From: Axinella damicornis
Lineage: Eukaryota; Porifera; Demospongiae; Axinellida; Axinellidae
Direction: 5' to 3'
DNA length: 64,000 nucleotides
Assembly (NCBI GenBank): GCA_963931865.1
Contig: OZ007510.1
Coordinates: forward strand, 2,632,747-2,696,746
This document shows positions 24,101 through 42,107 of this stretch, in pieces (the first letter of the stretch is position 1; each line of letters begins with the position of its first letter). Made by a program: the position numbers and the translations under genes. Under the pieces are notes generated by a model. It worked only from the letters and a program-made list of their open reading frames with translations, did not search any database and was not told the DNA's origin.

Positions 24101-26433
24101 CGAAGTACTATACTTAGTTGTACTCCAGAAATTAAAAGCGCAAACCGTCAATGCGCCCTTGTAATTTGGCGAAACTGCACCCACCATGTGCCTCCATGGG
24201 GTCAAAGTACATCATGGCTAGCTCAGTTTGTGTCGCTTTAATTTGATAATGCTACTCTTAATTGTAACAGCACTAGTGACCTGCTGATGTCTGTGGTGAG
24301 CTACGTATAAAGTGTAGCACTGAGCAGTCATCTATATGACCACGCAGCCTCATTGAGCAAATTCAGACTTGTATACTGCACTCAAGTGTTTAGCATCAAG
24401 TACGTATAGGAAATCAGTGGTTTGATAGGACTGCACTGAACCCTCAGCACTAGAGCTGTTTTGCCTCTTTTCTTGGTGCATGTTCTCAGGCTCTTATGCA
24501 TTTTTCCGAGTGCCTTGGATCAAGGCTAGGGTTGTTGCTAGTTGCTGAAAGCTGCAGGCAGCTTGTGAGGTTTGTTAGGGCAACTATGAAAGCAGGAACA
24601 GAATGGAACGCGGAACGGAAGTAAGATGCGGGCCGCGCGCTAGACTGGACTGGACCAAGGGCGCATAAACCCTAAAGCTCATTAAATATGCAAGTGACCT
24701 TTGACCTCTACCGACTCGAGGAAAGACACAAAAGCAGGCTATGCAAGCGACCTTAGTGAATAAATAAGTATGCTTAGCTTCTGTCCTACACTGAAAAAGG
24801 CATTTTATAGATTTTTGGGTGAGTCCATCCAGTCTAGCATGCGGCCCGCATCTTACTTCCGTTCCGCGTTCCGCGTTCCATTCCGTTCCTGCTTTCATAG
24901 TTGCCCGGTTTGTTATGGATATTTGGTAATGGTTTATTTTTATCTGGAACAAATTCTGATGGTTTATTTATCCTTGGGGTAGTATGTACCTCTTAGGCTC
25001 TACACACATCTAAGCCCACCAGACTATCACGCTCAGAGCACTGTGCCACTATCACAGTGCCATAGTATACTAACTGCATCATTGGTACCACTGAAATTCT
25101 ATCCTTCATTCTATATACCCAATACCCTATTGCTAATTTCATCACACCAAGATGCCTTGGTAACATAATCCAACTGGGTGAGAGTTGCAGAAGCAGAAAT
25201 GGAAGGTTATTAACGTGTAGAGGGTAATGAAGGGAAAGTTGAGGTGTGGCTATCAACAGTAAAGAGGAAAATTAATTTTGTCACTTGCATGCAGTGAGCA
25301 TATGGGTATGCTTTCTGTATTGCAATGTAATTAATGACCTGTTTCAAATCTCAGCTGTAGGCATATGCTAGCTACTTTAGAGCTCCAAATGCTCTGCATG
25401 AAGACATAGAGCTAGCTCTCTTGCTCTGGTCCAGGAACCTGAACAATCTTAGGACACAAAAATTATTCTGGTGATATTTTACGCCCACAAAAGTTGCACC
25501 CTCCTATCTTGCCTCTGCACTGAGGGTACGTCTGCATGGGAAAATGACTAGCTACAGCCATAGTCCAGGGCCGGCGCCATAGGGCGGCCATGGCCGCCCC
25601 ACTTTTTTGGCCACCTGTTTCAAGTATCTTAAGTATCATAGCTACCATTCACTCCTACACTGACCACTGGATGCCCATGCAGGCTACATTAGTGGGTGCA
25701 GAGAACTGCAAATTCACAAACATTTTCTCCACCAAAATCTACAATTTGTGAAAATTTTCTCCCATGAAAGAAACCTGTATGGTACATCCTGTTATGGCAT
25801 GTGAGCTAGCAGCATGATGTAAGATTACTGCATGTACTCTAATTGCATTGTTAACCTCATAACCTGAACATTGATAAGTAGACAAGCAACCCCAAAAGGA
25901 CAGTAGCACATTTAAATTAGAAGCACCCAACATACTGCAAATGTTGTGAAATAGCATCACCCTACATGGGACGCCCATACTATAGCATAGTCCCTCTCCA
26001 GTCCTTTATTGTTTGTAGGATTGCTTGTAGGGCTGCAATATTATGCTCACTATGTGCAAAGTCCAATATACCTACCAAGATGGTGACCGGTGTATATACG
26101 CATACAGATATATACATGGCAGAACAATGGGTACTGGTAGGACAGTGTCTCATATCAATAGAGGCACAAATACACTGCAATTGCAGCAAGGTCTGGCGAC
26201 GTGAGACTAGTCTACAGCATACGCAGGAGCTGCAATAGCAAATGAGTAGAGTGAATCGCGGTACAAAGAAGGGCCACTATCGGTAATTATACGTACACTA
26301 TGCAATCACTCAGCGCACTCGATAACATGCATGACTCGCCGCAAGTACAGTAACTGTTACCACCAACCTGCAGCATGAAGTTCTTCCAAACCAGCAGCAG
26401 GAACTTTCGACATCGCTGTGAACAGCACCCCAT
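752..26433 (-). CDS. ABCA-subfamily (ABCA3-like) lipid transporter, multi-exon, 3' end outside window
   Basis: A full-length ABC transporter of subfamily A. Family members move phospholipids or sterols across membranes using two ATPase cassettes. Reading the minus strand from 26433 down, exons encode in order: an N-terminal exon ending in the WKNF motif, a first transmembrane helix, a large extracellular loop, TMD1 helices, a PGEYG..PFYFP..SYW segment typical of ABCA3-type proteins, NBD1, a polar linker, TMD2 with a second cysteine-rich extracellular loop, and NBD2. Both NBDs keep Walker A, Q-loop, signature and Walker B motifs, so the protein should be active. Exon phases match at every junction I checked in the two NBDs. 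The last visible exon ends in a GTAAGT donor at 751, so the C-terminal exon(s) lie beyond the left edge. Several exon ends outside the NBDs are approximate. ABCA1/ABCA7-like assignment is less likely. Confidence 0.95.
1279..2280. other. Intron between NBD2 exons, no recognised element
   Basis: Intron of the ABCA-like gene. A short minus-strand open stretch around 1950-2030 ([15 protein letters not shown]) ends at a donor-like AAG|GTATTT, but does not match the ABCA protein at this point and is probably not an exon. Confidence 0.4.
4337..8050 (-). CDS. ABCA-like gene: TMD2 helix exons and segment before NBD2
   Basis: Exons at about 7951-8050 (VAEKESK, the family coupling motif), about 7637-7817 ([20 protein letters not shown]), 7229-7338 (helix-rich), about 6303-6385 ([12 protein letters not shown]), 6111-6188 ([13 protein letters not shown]), 5247-5380 ([18 protein letters not shown]) and about 4337-4434 (FYPEIKQLL and a polar stretch). 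The exon 6303-6385 to 6111-6188 phase is consistent (GG|A). The introns between 6.4 and 7.2 kb hold a MITE. Confidence 0.88.
6535..7023. mobile_element. MITE, ends CCGTAGAGAC, TA target site
   Basis: About 490 bp with inverted ends: left TACCGTAGAGACCTGTTAAT and right complement of the same, including the AATAGGCGCATG extension (about 30 nt per arm). It is flanked by TA on both sides, which fits a Tc1/mariner-type footprint, although TA could also be part of the terminal repeat. It has no coding capacity. It sits in an intron of the ABCA-like gene. Confidence 0.75.
8336..8500 (-). repeat. 3' LTR (in element orientation)
   Basis: 165 bp, TG...CA bounded, identical base for base to 9957-10121. 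The preceding ATAGT is the target-site duplication. Confidence 0.97.
8541..9140 (-). pseudogene. Integrase C-terminal remnant of the LTR element
   Basis: An open frame encodes the end of a gypsy-type integrase: a YRTTPHTTT motif, then a [10 protein letters not shown] and [12 protein letters not shown] region typical of the C-terminal DNA-binding fold of this class. It lies in a different frame from gag, and the fusion point is near 9130-9145. Everything between the protease start and this point is deleted. Confidence 0.8.
9046..9942 (-). CDS. gag-like protein of the LTR element
   Basis: Starting at the ATG right after the primer-binding site (9942), this encodes a gag capsid-like region and then two CCHC zinc knuckles, each C-X2-C-X4-H-X4-C ([14 protein letters not shown] and [14 protein letters not shown]). 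After the knuckles comes the beginning of the protease region (ILVDVEV). From there the frame runs into integrase-derived sequence in the wrong frame and stops. The capsid and nucleocapsid parts look intact, so the copy could still make a packaging-competent gag (inference). The open frame also extends upstream into the LTR. Confidence 0.88.
   Translation of the reverse strand: MERLGHISEFHPDNETISAYLERLDMFLQANDVKAEKKVPVLLSVIGPKAYSLLRSLTTPDVPKDKSFAELAKILKAHYEPQPILIAERYRFHRRDQNPGESTADYIAELKRLTTHCKFGDYLEQALRDRLVCGLRNDSVRKHLLTKTELTFATAQELALSLEAAETQAKELKGTEPAVLHVGAAQPPTNEACYRCGSTRHKQIDCKFKQAVCHGCRKRGHIRRVCRSQAKGMQQPQRTKWVEAQGEQEPDEEYGIYSVRMISPSPILVDVEVQNHTSYHNTQKSVFIVLAEGGENEV
9957..10121 (-). repeat. 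5' LTR (in element orientation)
   Basis: 165 bp, identical to the other LTR. It is followed on the plus strand by ATAGT, the second copy of the target duplication. Confidence 0.97.
10440..13145 (-). CDS. ABCA-like gene: TMD2 first helix and extracellular loop 2 exons
   Basis: Exons at about 12864-13145 ([17 protein letters not shown], then a strong helix and glycosylation sites), about 12183-12346, about 11977-12041, about 11164-11918 (a 755-nt exon with many cysteines and a Gly/Ser/Val-rich insert near 11360-11430) and about 10440-10567 ([12 protein letters not shown] and NHPFPR). The cysteine-rich loop and the WYNNQ motif that starts the conserved loop end are ABCA hallmarks. The Gly/Ser/Val insert looks lineage-specific. 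Confidence 0.88.
12718..12780. repeat. Short imperfect inverted repeat, AGTCTCGGTACCA ends
   Basis: About 63 bp with ends AGTCTCGGTACCA and TGGTACTGAGACT. It resembles the fold-back family seen at 27605 and elsewhere, but the ends differ (GGTACC rather than GTTCCC) and the flanking duplication is only partly matched. Intronic. Confidence 0.45.
13475..14053 (-). CDS. ABCA-like gene: polar linker after NBD1
   Basis: Two candidate exons (about 13930-14053 and about 13526-13700) encode a low-complexity, Ser/Thr/Glu-rich stretch without membrane helices, where ABCA proteins carry the regulatory linker between the two halves. The splice sites are weak (donor and acceptor not obvious), so the boundaries are approximate. 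Between them lies a two-copy tandem duplication of about 65 bp. Confidence 0.6.
13739..13868. repeat. Two-copy tandem duplication (about 65 bp)
   Basis: The block beginning AGGACAATGCCATGGAATAC occurs at about 13740 and about 13807 with only small differences (CTAAGAG versus CGAG). It lies inside an intron next to the linker exons. Confidence 0.85.
14117..14181. repeat. Perfect 31-bp hairpin
   Basis: Two 31-nt arms (starting GATGTATCACCCGGACAAAA) are exact complements, separated by a 3-nt loop CAC. It lies 64-128 nt upstream of a 3' splice site in the ABCA-like gene. I found no TA duplication or similar end sequences elsewhere in the window. Confidence 0.9.
14585..17932 (-). CDS. ABCA-like gene: first nucleotide-binding domain (NBD1) exons
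   Basis: Exons 17822-17932, 17576-17729 (Walker [11 protein letters not shown]), 17195-17355 (Q-loop [10 protein letters not shown]), 16913-17031 (signature [10 protein letters not shown]), 16618-16764 (Walker [13 protein letters not shown] and H-loop TTHYM), 15499-15588 ([12 protein letters not shown]), 15103-15287 ([11 protein letters not shown]) and 14585-14690 ([18 protein letters not shown]). All phases agree. The 17195 exon uses a GC donor (AAG|GCAAGG). The 16618 exon ends in AT|GTGAGT, and its last bases plus the donor are the founder of the adjacent 32-bp minisatellite. The catalytic residues are intact. Confidence 0.96.
15402..15420. repeat. Poly-G run (poly-C on the transcribed strand)
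   Basis: A run of about 19 G on the plus strand inside an NBD1 intron. Similar runs occur throughout the two minus-strand genes. Confidence 0.9.
15871..16638. repeat. 24-copy, 32-bp minisatellite derived from an exon/5' splice site
   Basis: The unit on the minus strand is ATGCTCCTAACCACGCACTA followed by CATGTGAGTAGC. It is the last 24 nt of the NBD1 H-loop exon plus its GT donor (AT|GTGAGT). It repeats 24 times without interruption. Variants: GC to GG at the start of some units, GGAGC to GAAGC, and GCG to GAG. A four-unit (128-bp) higher-order pattern recurs once, with the same variants 128 bp apart near 16023 and 16151. The unit is not a multiple of three and carries an in-frame TGA, so only the first donor preserves the protein. 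Confidence 0.97.
17383..17440. repeat. (TG)n microsatellite
   Basis: About 29 TG units just upstream (in the transcript) of the NBD1 exon 17195-17355. In the transcript it reads (CA)n. Confidence 0.95.
18531..20978 (-). CDS. ABCA-like gene: TMD1 membrane-helix exons
   Basis: Exons at about 20874-20978 (EEGFLHLQN, end of the loop), 20559-20674 (helix [16 protein letters not shown]), 20315-20456 ([18 protein letters not shown], the conserved coupling segment, then a helix), 19962-20056 (helix), about 19417-19499 ([11 protein letters not shown]), about 18926-19170 (helix ending [10 protein letters not shown]) and about 18531-18637 ([13 protein letters not shown] then a WTG/RRSKRKD tail). The order and motifs follow ABCA TMD1. 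A tandem 31-bp duplication with ACACATGGGCAACTGGGCTC lies in the intron at 20109-20170. Confidence 0.9.
20979..22940. other. Long ABCA intron with repeat fragments
   Basis: About 2 kb with no recognised exon. It holds a fold-back repeat (21498-21661) and a block at about 21345-21460 (CACGTGACCCTC..AACGAATCAG..ACACCTCAGAATTGATCACA) that recurs in diverged form at about 53130-53240. GCACACTTTAGTGTGCATTA palindromes are also present. The phrase TGCTCT(A/G)CTG(A/G)GCACCTCTAG occurs near both ends (about 21091 and 22760), consistent with an old insertion. A 96-codon plus-strand open frame (21115-21405) has no recognised domain. Confidence 0.55.
21498..21661. mobile_element. Fold-back repeat with about 50-bp inverted arms
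   Basis: Left arm TTTAGATACCACTTTGCAGT.. and right arm its reverse complement ending GGTATCTAAA, with a short G/C-rich middle (GCACTCGGGCAATCT and AGATTGCCCTCGCGC pair inside the arms). No clean target duplication was found. Confidence 0.75.
22941..23845 (-). CDS. ABCA-like gene: TM1 and extracellular loop 1 exons
   Basis: Three exons: about 23771-23845 ([19 protein letters not shown], the first membrane helix), about 23489-23606 (start of the loop, with a possible N-glycosylation site NYT), and 22941-23104 (rich in acidic residues, ending GGSGCFIGG). They are separated by short introns. The acceptor side of the 22941-23104 exon carries a GGGA/GGAG purine run on the plus strand, which is a polypyrimidine tract in the transcript. 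Poly-G (plus) at 24061-24099 lies in the intron upstream. Confidence 0.85.
24061..24099. repeat. Poly-G run, 39 nt
   Basis: The longest G-run on the plus strand, in an ABCA intron. The transcribed strand has a C tract here. The exact length should be treated with caution because such runs are hard to sequence. Confidence 0.9.
24578..24906. mobile_element. MITE with perfect 9-bp target duplication
   Basis: 329 bp with inverted ends of about 65-80 nt beginning GGGCAACTATGAAAGCAGGA, containing GGAACGCGGAACGGAAGTAAG. It is flanked by GGTTTGTTA on both sides (24569-24577 and 24907-24915), a perfect 9-bp duplication. It has no coding capacity. Loosely similar GGAACGGAA sequence occurs at 49577-49640. 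A 9-bp duplication points to a Mutator-like group (inference). Confidence 0.9.
26368..26433 (-). CDS. ABCA-like gene: first coding exon
   Basis: The ATG at 26433-26431 opens a 66-nt exon whose product starts MGCCSQ and ends in the WKNFMLQ motif, which in ABCA proteins immediately precedes the first membrane helix. It ends CTGCAG|GTTGGTGG, a good donor. The next exon (about 23771-23845) begins [11 protein letters not shown], as expected in the family. The reading frame upstream of the ATG is not conserved-looking, so this start is preferred. Confidence 0.85.
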
Positions 26434-27238
26434 CCTCAGCACGCAGTATGAAGTGCCCAGTCCGCACACGAACGAAGTCCACAGAAGCCTCCAAAATCAA
26501 AGATCCATCGATGAAGCCCTAGGGGCACGGCAGTTACAATGCAATTACAAAAGCAAAACAGACAGACACACAAACAGGATCATAGAACAAGTCCAATCCA
26601 ATCTGTGCCTTGATTGACTGCATTCTGGGGCTGTCAGGTCGGGTAGGGTTGATCCACCAAGTGACAGATATTGATATTAAAGCTGTGATATTATATTAAA
26701 CACCACACACACGACAGCACTTTGCCATCACCCTGGAATTAGCATACAATTCCATTGGCCGTGCACCCTTTAGGTTGAACATGAAACAGAGTGCGTGCAT
26801 GCATGCATGTCAGCTAAGTGACATGGTGATATTAAATGACGATCAGTTATATACATCCAGCCCGCACCCTTACATTGATGTTGCACTAATATCGGCTACA
26901 CATTTAAAAAAAAGTGCACGATCAAGAAGCAAATATTTTCCGGAAAATTAGTGATGACCTGTCACATTCCCCCTCTCAAAGAAGCTAAGAAACAATGCCA
27001 TCCCATTTTTATTCATTGGTAAGCCAATTCTACACACCCAACCCGAACATGATCCAGTGATATTTATGAGGGATGACATTATTATTTCCATTGCCTGAGC
27101 ATGAGAGACATTGCAAATTCTGCATACAATAATATTACCACATAATCGGAAGTGCTACTAAATGTCCAGTGGCATCATACAAAATCAATATCCACTGGTC
27201 TATAGACGCACATAATACAACAGTTGTTGAACAGAGTG
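26434..27238. other. Intergenic region between presenilin stop and ABCA start
   Basis: Only 805 bp separate the presenilin stop codon from the ABCA ATG, head to tail on the minus strand. It must hold the presenilin polyadenylation region and the ABCA promoter. I did not recognise either with confidence. At 26935-27000 a decayed copy of the repeat seen at 43858-44146 (TAGTGATGACCTGTCACATTC) is present. Confidence 0.5.
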
Positions 27239-36801
<9,563 letters not shown>

Positions 36802-36915
36802 CTTTTACACTACGATCGTTACCATCAGAACTAGAAGTAAGCTAGCCTTTGGGTGCGTCACTTGATAGTCACATGACATGGAATATACGGACCGGAAGTC
36901 AGCTAGTACCTATAC

Positions 36916-36959
36916 TAGCCTCGTACCCAGGCTCTGCCTGGCGCCTGGGTACGAGGCTA
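36916..36959. mobile_element. 44-bp fold-back hairpin, 9-bp target duplication
   Basis: TAGCCTCGTACCCAGGC and its complement with a 10-nt loop. GTACCTATA flanks both sides (36906-36914 and 36960-36968). It sits between the proposed presenilin start and the Kelch gene. Confidence 0.85.
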
Positions 36960-37043
36960 GTACCTATATTACCTGCCTGCCTATAATCAGTTCTCAGACT
37001 CAGTGCACTCAAGCTCGCTCTAGATCTGGTAGACTGGTGGTAC

Positions 37044-38180
37044 ATGGTAGCCTGCATCCCAATTCCTTGTGAAATTGTAGCTAGTGGATTCCAATGCAAG
37101 CGGGTCTGGTTCCATGGCAAGACTATGGCTGAGGTTGGTGAGTCATGGAAACAATTCAAGTTGACTTGGGAAAGACGCGGAGAAGCACCACGTTCGATAG
37201 CGAAGGGTGCAGCTGAGGTTGGTGAGTCATGGAAACAATTCAAGTTGACTTGGGAAAGACGCGGAGAAGCACCACGTTCGATAGCGAAGGGTGCAGCTGT
37301 TGCTAATGGCAATTTGGCCTATTTCAGTTCAGAGTTCAGTAATGATGTGGTTGCATACGACTCCAATAAGAATGACTGGAGTAAACTGCCAGTGTGTCCT
37401 CAGAGTGACTTTGGACTGGCAGTTGTCAACAACCTCCTGACTGCAGTCGGAGGTCTGTCAGACAAACTAGTTATGCCATGGAACATTACGAACCGCCTTA
37501 GTACCTTCAGTGGTAGCAGATGGGTGACAAAGTTTCCTCCAATGCCCACCAAACGACACCGGCTTGCTGTGATTAGTGCACATGCCTATCTCATAGCAGC
37601 TGGAGGATGGGGTGAGGAAGGAGTCCCTCTCTCCACAGTGGAGGTATTTGACGAGTATTCACTCGAGTGGTACACTGCTGCCAGCCTACCAGAACCTGTC
37701 TGTGACACATCAGCCACGGTCTGTGAAGGGCGTCTCTACCTCCTAGGATGCTGGGACAAAAGCAATACAGTCTTCACTTGCACCCTGGAATCCCTCATTC
37801 GATCCTGTTATTCAGGCTCTCCCTCACCAACCTCACCCCATTCTAGTGAAACCATTGTCTGGCAGCGTATTGCTGATGTACCAGTGGAGGATTCTACTTG
37901 CACCACCTTGAATGGGAAGGTGCTAGCCGTTGGTGGGTGTGACTCACATGGCATTCCCACAGCTGATGTTTACATACACCATTCCGACTTTAACGCTTGG
38001 CTTCTTTTGGGAGATGTGCCCACAGCTCGATCCAAGTGTCAGGTGGTGGGACTGGGAGACTGCATCATCACTGTTGGAGGCGAACCACATCCAATGTCAT
38101 TTCCTACTGTTGAAATTGGCTACTTGCATTTATCAGGTTGGGAGTTGCATACGTGCAGTGTATGCATGACTGTAGTTTAA
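37044..38180 (+). CDS. Kelch-repeat exon
   Basis: A single open frame of 378 codons. Kelch features recur: a GG doublet (TAVGG, LIAAGG, VLAVGG, ITVGG) followed about 10-20 residues later by a conserved Trp or Tyr, as in APRSIAKGA, PMPTKRHRLAV, VPTARSKCQVV. This matches five to six blades, enough for a propeller. An 84-bp exact tandem duplication (37128-37211 and 37212-37295) repeats 28 residues (AEVGESWKQFKLTWE..) at the start of the first blade. No transmembrane segment or signal peptide is seen. Confidence 0.85.
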   Translation: MVACIPIPCEIVASGFQCKRVWFHGKTMAEVGESWKQFKLTWERRGEAPRSIAKGAAEVGESWKQFKLTWERRGEAPRSIAKGAAVANGNLAYFSSEFSNDVVAYDSNKNDWSKLPVCPQSDFGLAVVNNLLTAVGGLSDKLVMPWNITNRLSTFSGSRWVTKFPPMPTKRHRLAVISAHAYLIAAGGWGEEGVPLSTVEVFDEYSLEWYTAASLPEPVCDTSATVCEGRLYLLGCWDKSNTVFTCTLESLIRSCYSGSPSPTSPHSSETIVWQRIADVPVEDSTCTTLNGKVLAVGGCDSHGIPTADVYIHHSDFNAWLLLGDVPTARSKCQVVGLGDCIITVGGEPHPMSFPTVEIGYLHLSGWELHTCSVCMTVV

Positions 38181-41100
38181 AGCACACACACTGTGCGCAT
38201 ACACCCCCCCACCCAATGGTTGGTCTGGTGGCTGCTGCATGGGCTGCAGCAGTTAGTGTGGCGGAACAGGCCCCCAATACTTGTACTTGATGGGCTCAGC
38301 CTTCCCAATATAACACTTAGTCAAAAGGCTTGCTGCGTGGAACAGCCTCTACGTCATGTTACCTACCACGGTTTGTGCCTTAGGTATAAACTTTGTAATT
38401 TGGCCTCTAGAGGGGCCCACGGCGGCAGCACCCAGAACCCCCTCCCAAGGCCTCACTGTCTGGCCCGCTAGAGTCAGAGGATTGGCCTTGAAAGGATAGC
38501 CCGTAGGGCACCGCCCCCGCCGCCAATGATGCTGATGACAAAAGAGGGTGTCGGGGGTGGGTGACTTTCTCAGTGCTGTGAGCTGTCACTTGACACTGGT
38601 GGCACTTCTTGCACGCGGGCGCTTTATCAAGGCAGTCTTACTAAAGCTATATATATTGTCCTGCTGCGACGCCCCGTAGCCATTGCAGTGCTGCTATTGT
38701 CCTGCTGCGCACGCCCCGTGGCCATTGTCCCAGCAGCGTGAGCGCTGAGATGACACTGCTTGCATATTGGGTTTCCTCCATGCTCCGCCTTCTACATTAA
38801 CCTCTATTAGAATAGGCTTTAAAGTCAGAAGGCTTGCTGCGTGGAACAGCCTCTACGTCATGTTACCTACCACGGTTTGTGCCTTAGGTATAAACTTTGT
38901 AATTTGGCCTTTAAAGGGGCCCACGGCGGCAGCACCCAGAACCCCCTTCCAAGGCCTCACTGTCTGGCCCGCTGGAGTCAGAGGATTGGCCCATAGGGCA
39001 CTGCCCAAGGTGGAACCCCCCTAAGGCCGATTCGAAGCGTCACGTGAGTATGAGAGAAGTTGCCAATAGTCTGTTAATGAACATGGCAGGACAACAAAGT
39101 GGATGAGCAACATGAATAAAGGTACAAGACGCTGGGGGCCAGATGTTGTGACATTTAGGGAATCGGGGCCCACCGGGTTCCCAAGAGAAAACCCCCCCTT
39201 TTGGCCATCCCCTCCCTAAATTCTACATTTTATAATGGATGGGACTGAGCCTGGTTAAAGGCATTTCTCCTTGTTTCTTAGCTTTTTCGAGGGGTGGAAT
39301 AATTCCGAATGTGACAGGCCATCACTAAATCCTTTTTATTTTTCTCAGAAATTTTTTTGCCACTAGTAGATATATATATGCAGGTGATGCATGCACATAA
39401 GTTGCTAACAGTGATGCAGATGTGTGTGGATCAATGAGGAGGTTGCCTACAGTTTGTGTACCAGGTCTGGCCTGATGTACCGCTGCGCTTCTCCACCGTC
39501 CCATGGTCTTGATGGTCTTGGTCGGGACTCCAGCTCTGGCTGCACAGGTGGCTGCACCAATGCGGAGGCTGTGGGTGTTAAAATGTCTGGGGTTGTAGCC
39601 CGCTCGCTGGAGCTGGCATTTCAAATGGAAGCGAAAACGTCTGGGGGTGAGGTGGCGTCTGTCTCTAAACTGGAAAAGTGGTGTCCTGCTTGAAGGATGC
39701 GGCTGACGGCGATGTAAACTCACTGACACGCAGAAAGCCATGGAAGGCTATGCTATGAGCATCACCCTGTCCCGCCATGCCAGGTGTCTGTCTTGATGGA
39801 TGGCCCGGGTAAGGCGGCACAGGATTCGCACCGTGATGGGTGCTCTGGGGGTTGTTGGTGTTGTGTATGCCACCGTAGCTCCCCGCTTGACTAGTGACAG
39901 GAGAGGGTTCTTGCGGCACAGGTCTCGGAAGCCATGTTCCCTGTGCCATGATCCTACTGCGGCCAGATACACTTTGATGGTGGAGGGGGGACAGCTCTCG
40001 CAGACTGAGCAGAGTTGCAAAGTAGGTAACTGACAGTTTGGTGGCCAGGAGTGGTGAGACGCTCTGCTGCGCGCAGAAGGCCTTGCAGAATGCAACAATA
40101 AGAATCTATTTTTCACGTGGCCCAAGGTTGTAATCATCTGAGTCTAGTGAAGAGTTTCCAGAGCAGGCACTATCCACTGAACAGGCCAAGTGTGTATTTG
40201 ACAGGTAGACTCTAGCTGAATGCTAGAGGTTCATTTTAGCCCCTAAAAGCCACCAGAGAGAACCTAAATCTCAAACATTTCTGGGGGAAATGCCCCCAGA
40301 CCCTTGTACAAGACGAAGTGTGCTCTGCACACTGGTCCCCTAGCCCCCCACATATCTCATATTGCTTACTCCGCCACTGTGCAGTAGCTATGTGATCTTG
40401 ATGATCAAAGACCAGTAGTAACAGGTGCAGCCATGAGGTTATTACTACCATTTCACAGTGTATGTGTAATGCACCCCCCCACCCCCCCTTTCCATCTTGT
40501 TGGCACATTGATCAAGCTAGCCTCGTTCCCAGCTGTTATGCCCATGTAACTTTCGGTCCTTTTGGTCACAGGGGAATACATGTTGATACATAGGGGTTAT
40601 AGGTATCTATAGTACTGGCCAGGTTTGTAGAGTCCTCTTTACAAGTTGAGTTCTGACTGATCACAGTATAGCTAAGTTATCAGTCTTGTACTTTGTTGTT
40701 CCAGAGGTGGAGATGGTTGAAGAGGAACACCTCACATTCAGACCAAATGAGGAATGTACCTTTGATCGTAGAAAGGAACAAGGGTTTGTCCTTCAAGTCC
40801 CACAGAGAGCTATCTCAGCCAAGAATTGTACAGTGGAAGTGAAGTCCCGTGCAGTCAGCCAGTCCACGGCAGATTTCATTTATCCTGAAGGCTTGAATCT
40901 TGTTAGTGGAGCGTACCATATTAGTGCATCCAGGAAGCTATCAAAGCCAGTGTCCTTTCAATTCCAGCATTGTTCCACCATCGATGGTGACTCTAAGCTA
41001 GAGGTAGCGATTGCAGACTCCACAACTGGGCCACCTTATCACTTCAAGCAATACACAGGTGGAAACGTCCGTGTCTTCGACTCATATGTTGAGGTGGAGC

Positions 41101-42066
41101 TGGCACACTTCTCTTTCTTAAGTTGTTTTTCAAATGCTTCCACTCGTTACTGTGGTCTAGTCTGCTGCCTAAAGTGTTCTGAACTCAAACTGACCTGGGA
41201 GTACCATTTTGTTCTGATCAGGAACCTACAGCACTGCATTAAAGTAAGTGAGCTGTCTTCATTTCAGCTAATTAACGGAATTTACATCTTGTAAGAGCTT
41301 AGTGTGCTAGTGTGTCAAGTGATTTTATTCTGTTGCTCTTACGTAGGCTATCAAACAAGAGTATGCTACTGCGGAAAGTGTGAGGCAGGTGAGTGTGGAG
41401 TTGGAGGGAGACACACTGAGTCTAGACAATGTCAGTTCCGAGGGAACTACGACAACTGAAGGATGGCATGTTGCTACCCGATGGGATCCTGCCAGAGTAA
41501 GATACGTATGTGTAGCTTAGTCCTTGTCGTATAGCTATCTGTACAAGAGGCTCATTTTTATGTTCTACTCCTATATCGGAATGTGTCCCTTCACAGATTA
41601 AGAAGACAGAGGCTGACAATTTTGCTCCAGGCAAAAAAATTCCACAATGCTGTGTCCTAGTTTCTTGTACAGGGGAAGGCACCAATGTAGGGGCCCTCAG
41701 ATATGTACTGGAGTTCAGTGGAACCCAAATACCAAAATCATACCGGCTCTGCAGGGGTGAGTAAAATGGTTGTCTTTGATATGTATATAGCAATTGTCTC
41801 AACTGTGTTCTAATCTTCCTTGGCTAGATGCACAGTCAGAACGGAGTTCAACTGTATCTACGTGTCCAGTGGGTGGAGTTACAACACGAACCCCAGGTAT
41901 AGGAACAACTTTTGTTATTGTATTTCAGGCTTGCTTTGACAAGTACCAAGGCTGGTAGTATCAGAGAACGCGGTAGCGTTCTCTATTTAGGGATGGCTAA
42001 GGAAATTTCGAAATACCATACTGATGCACCAGCAGGAAAACGGCCAAAGAAGCTACTACCCCCCAC

Positions 42067-42107
<41 letters not shown>

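Noticed and set aside
752..26433. Two separate ABC half-transporter genes
   Set aside because: Exon order and phases run through TMD1-NBD1-linker-TMD2-NBD2 once, as in a single full-size ABCA gene, with no second start or stop between halves.
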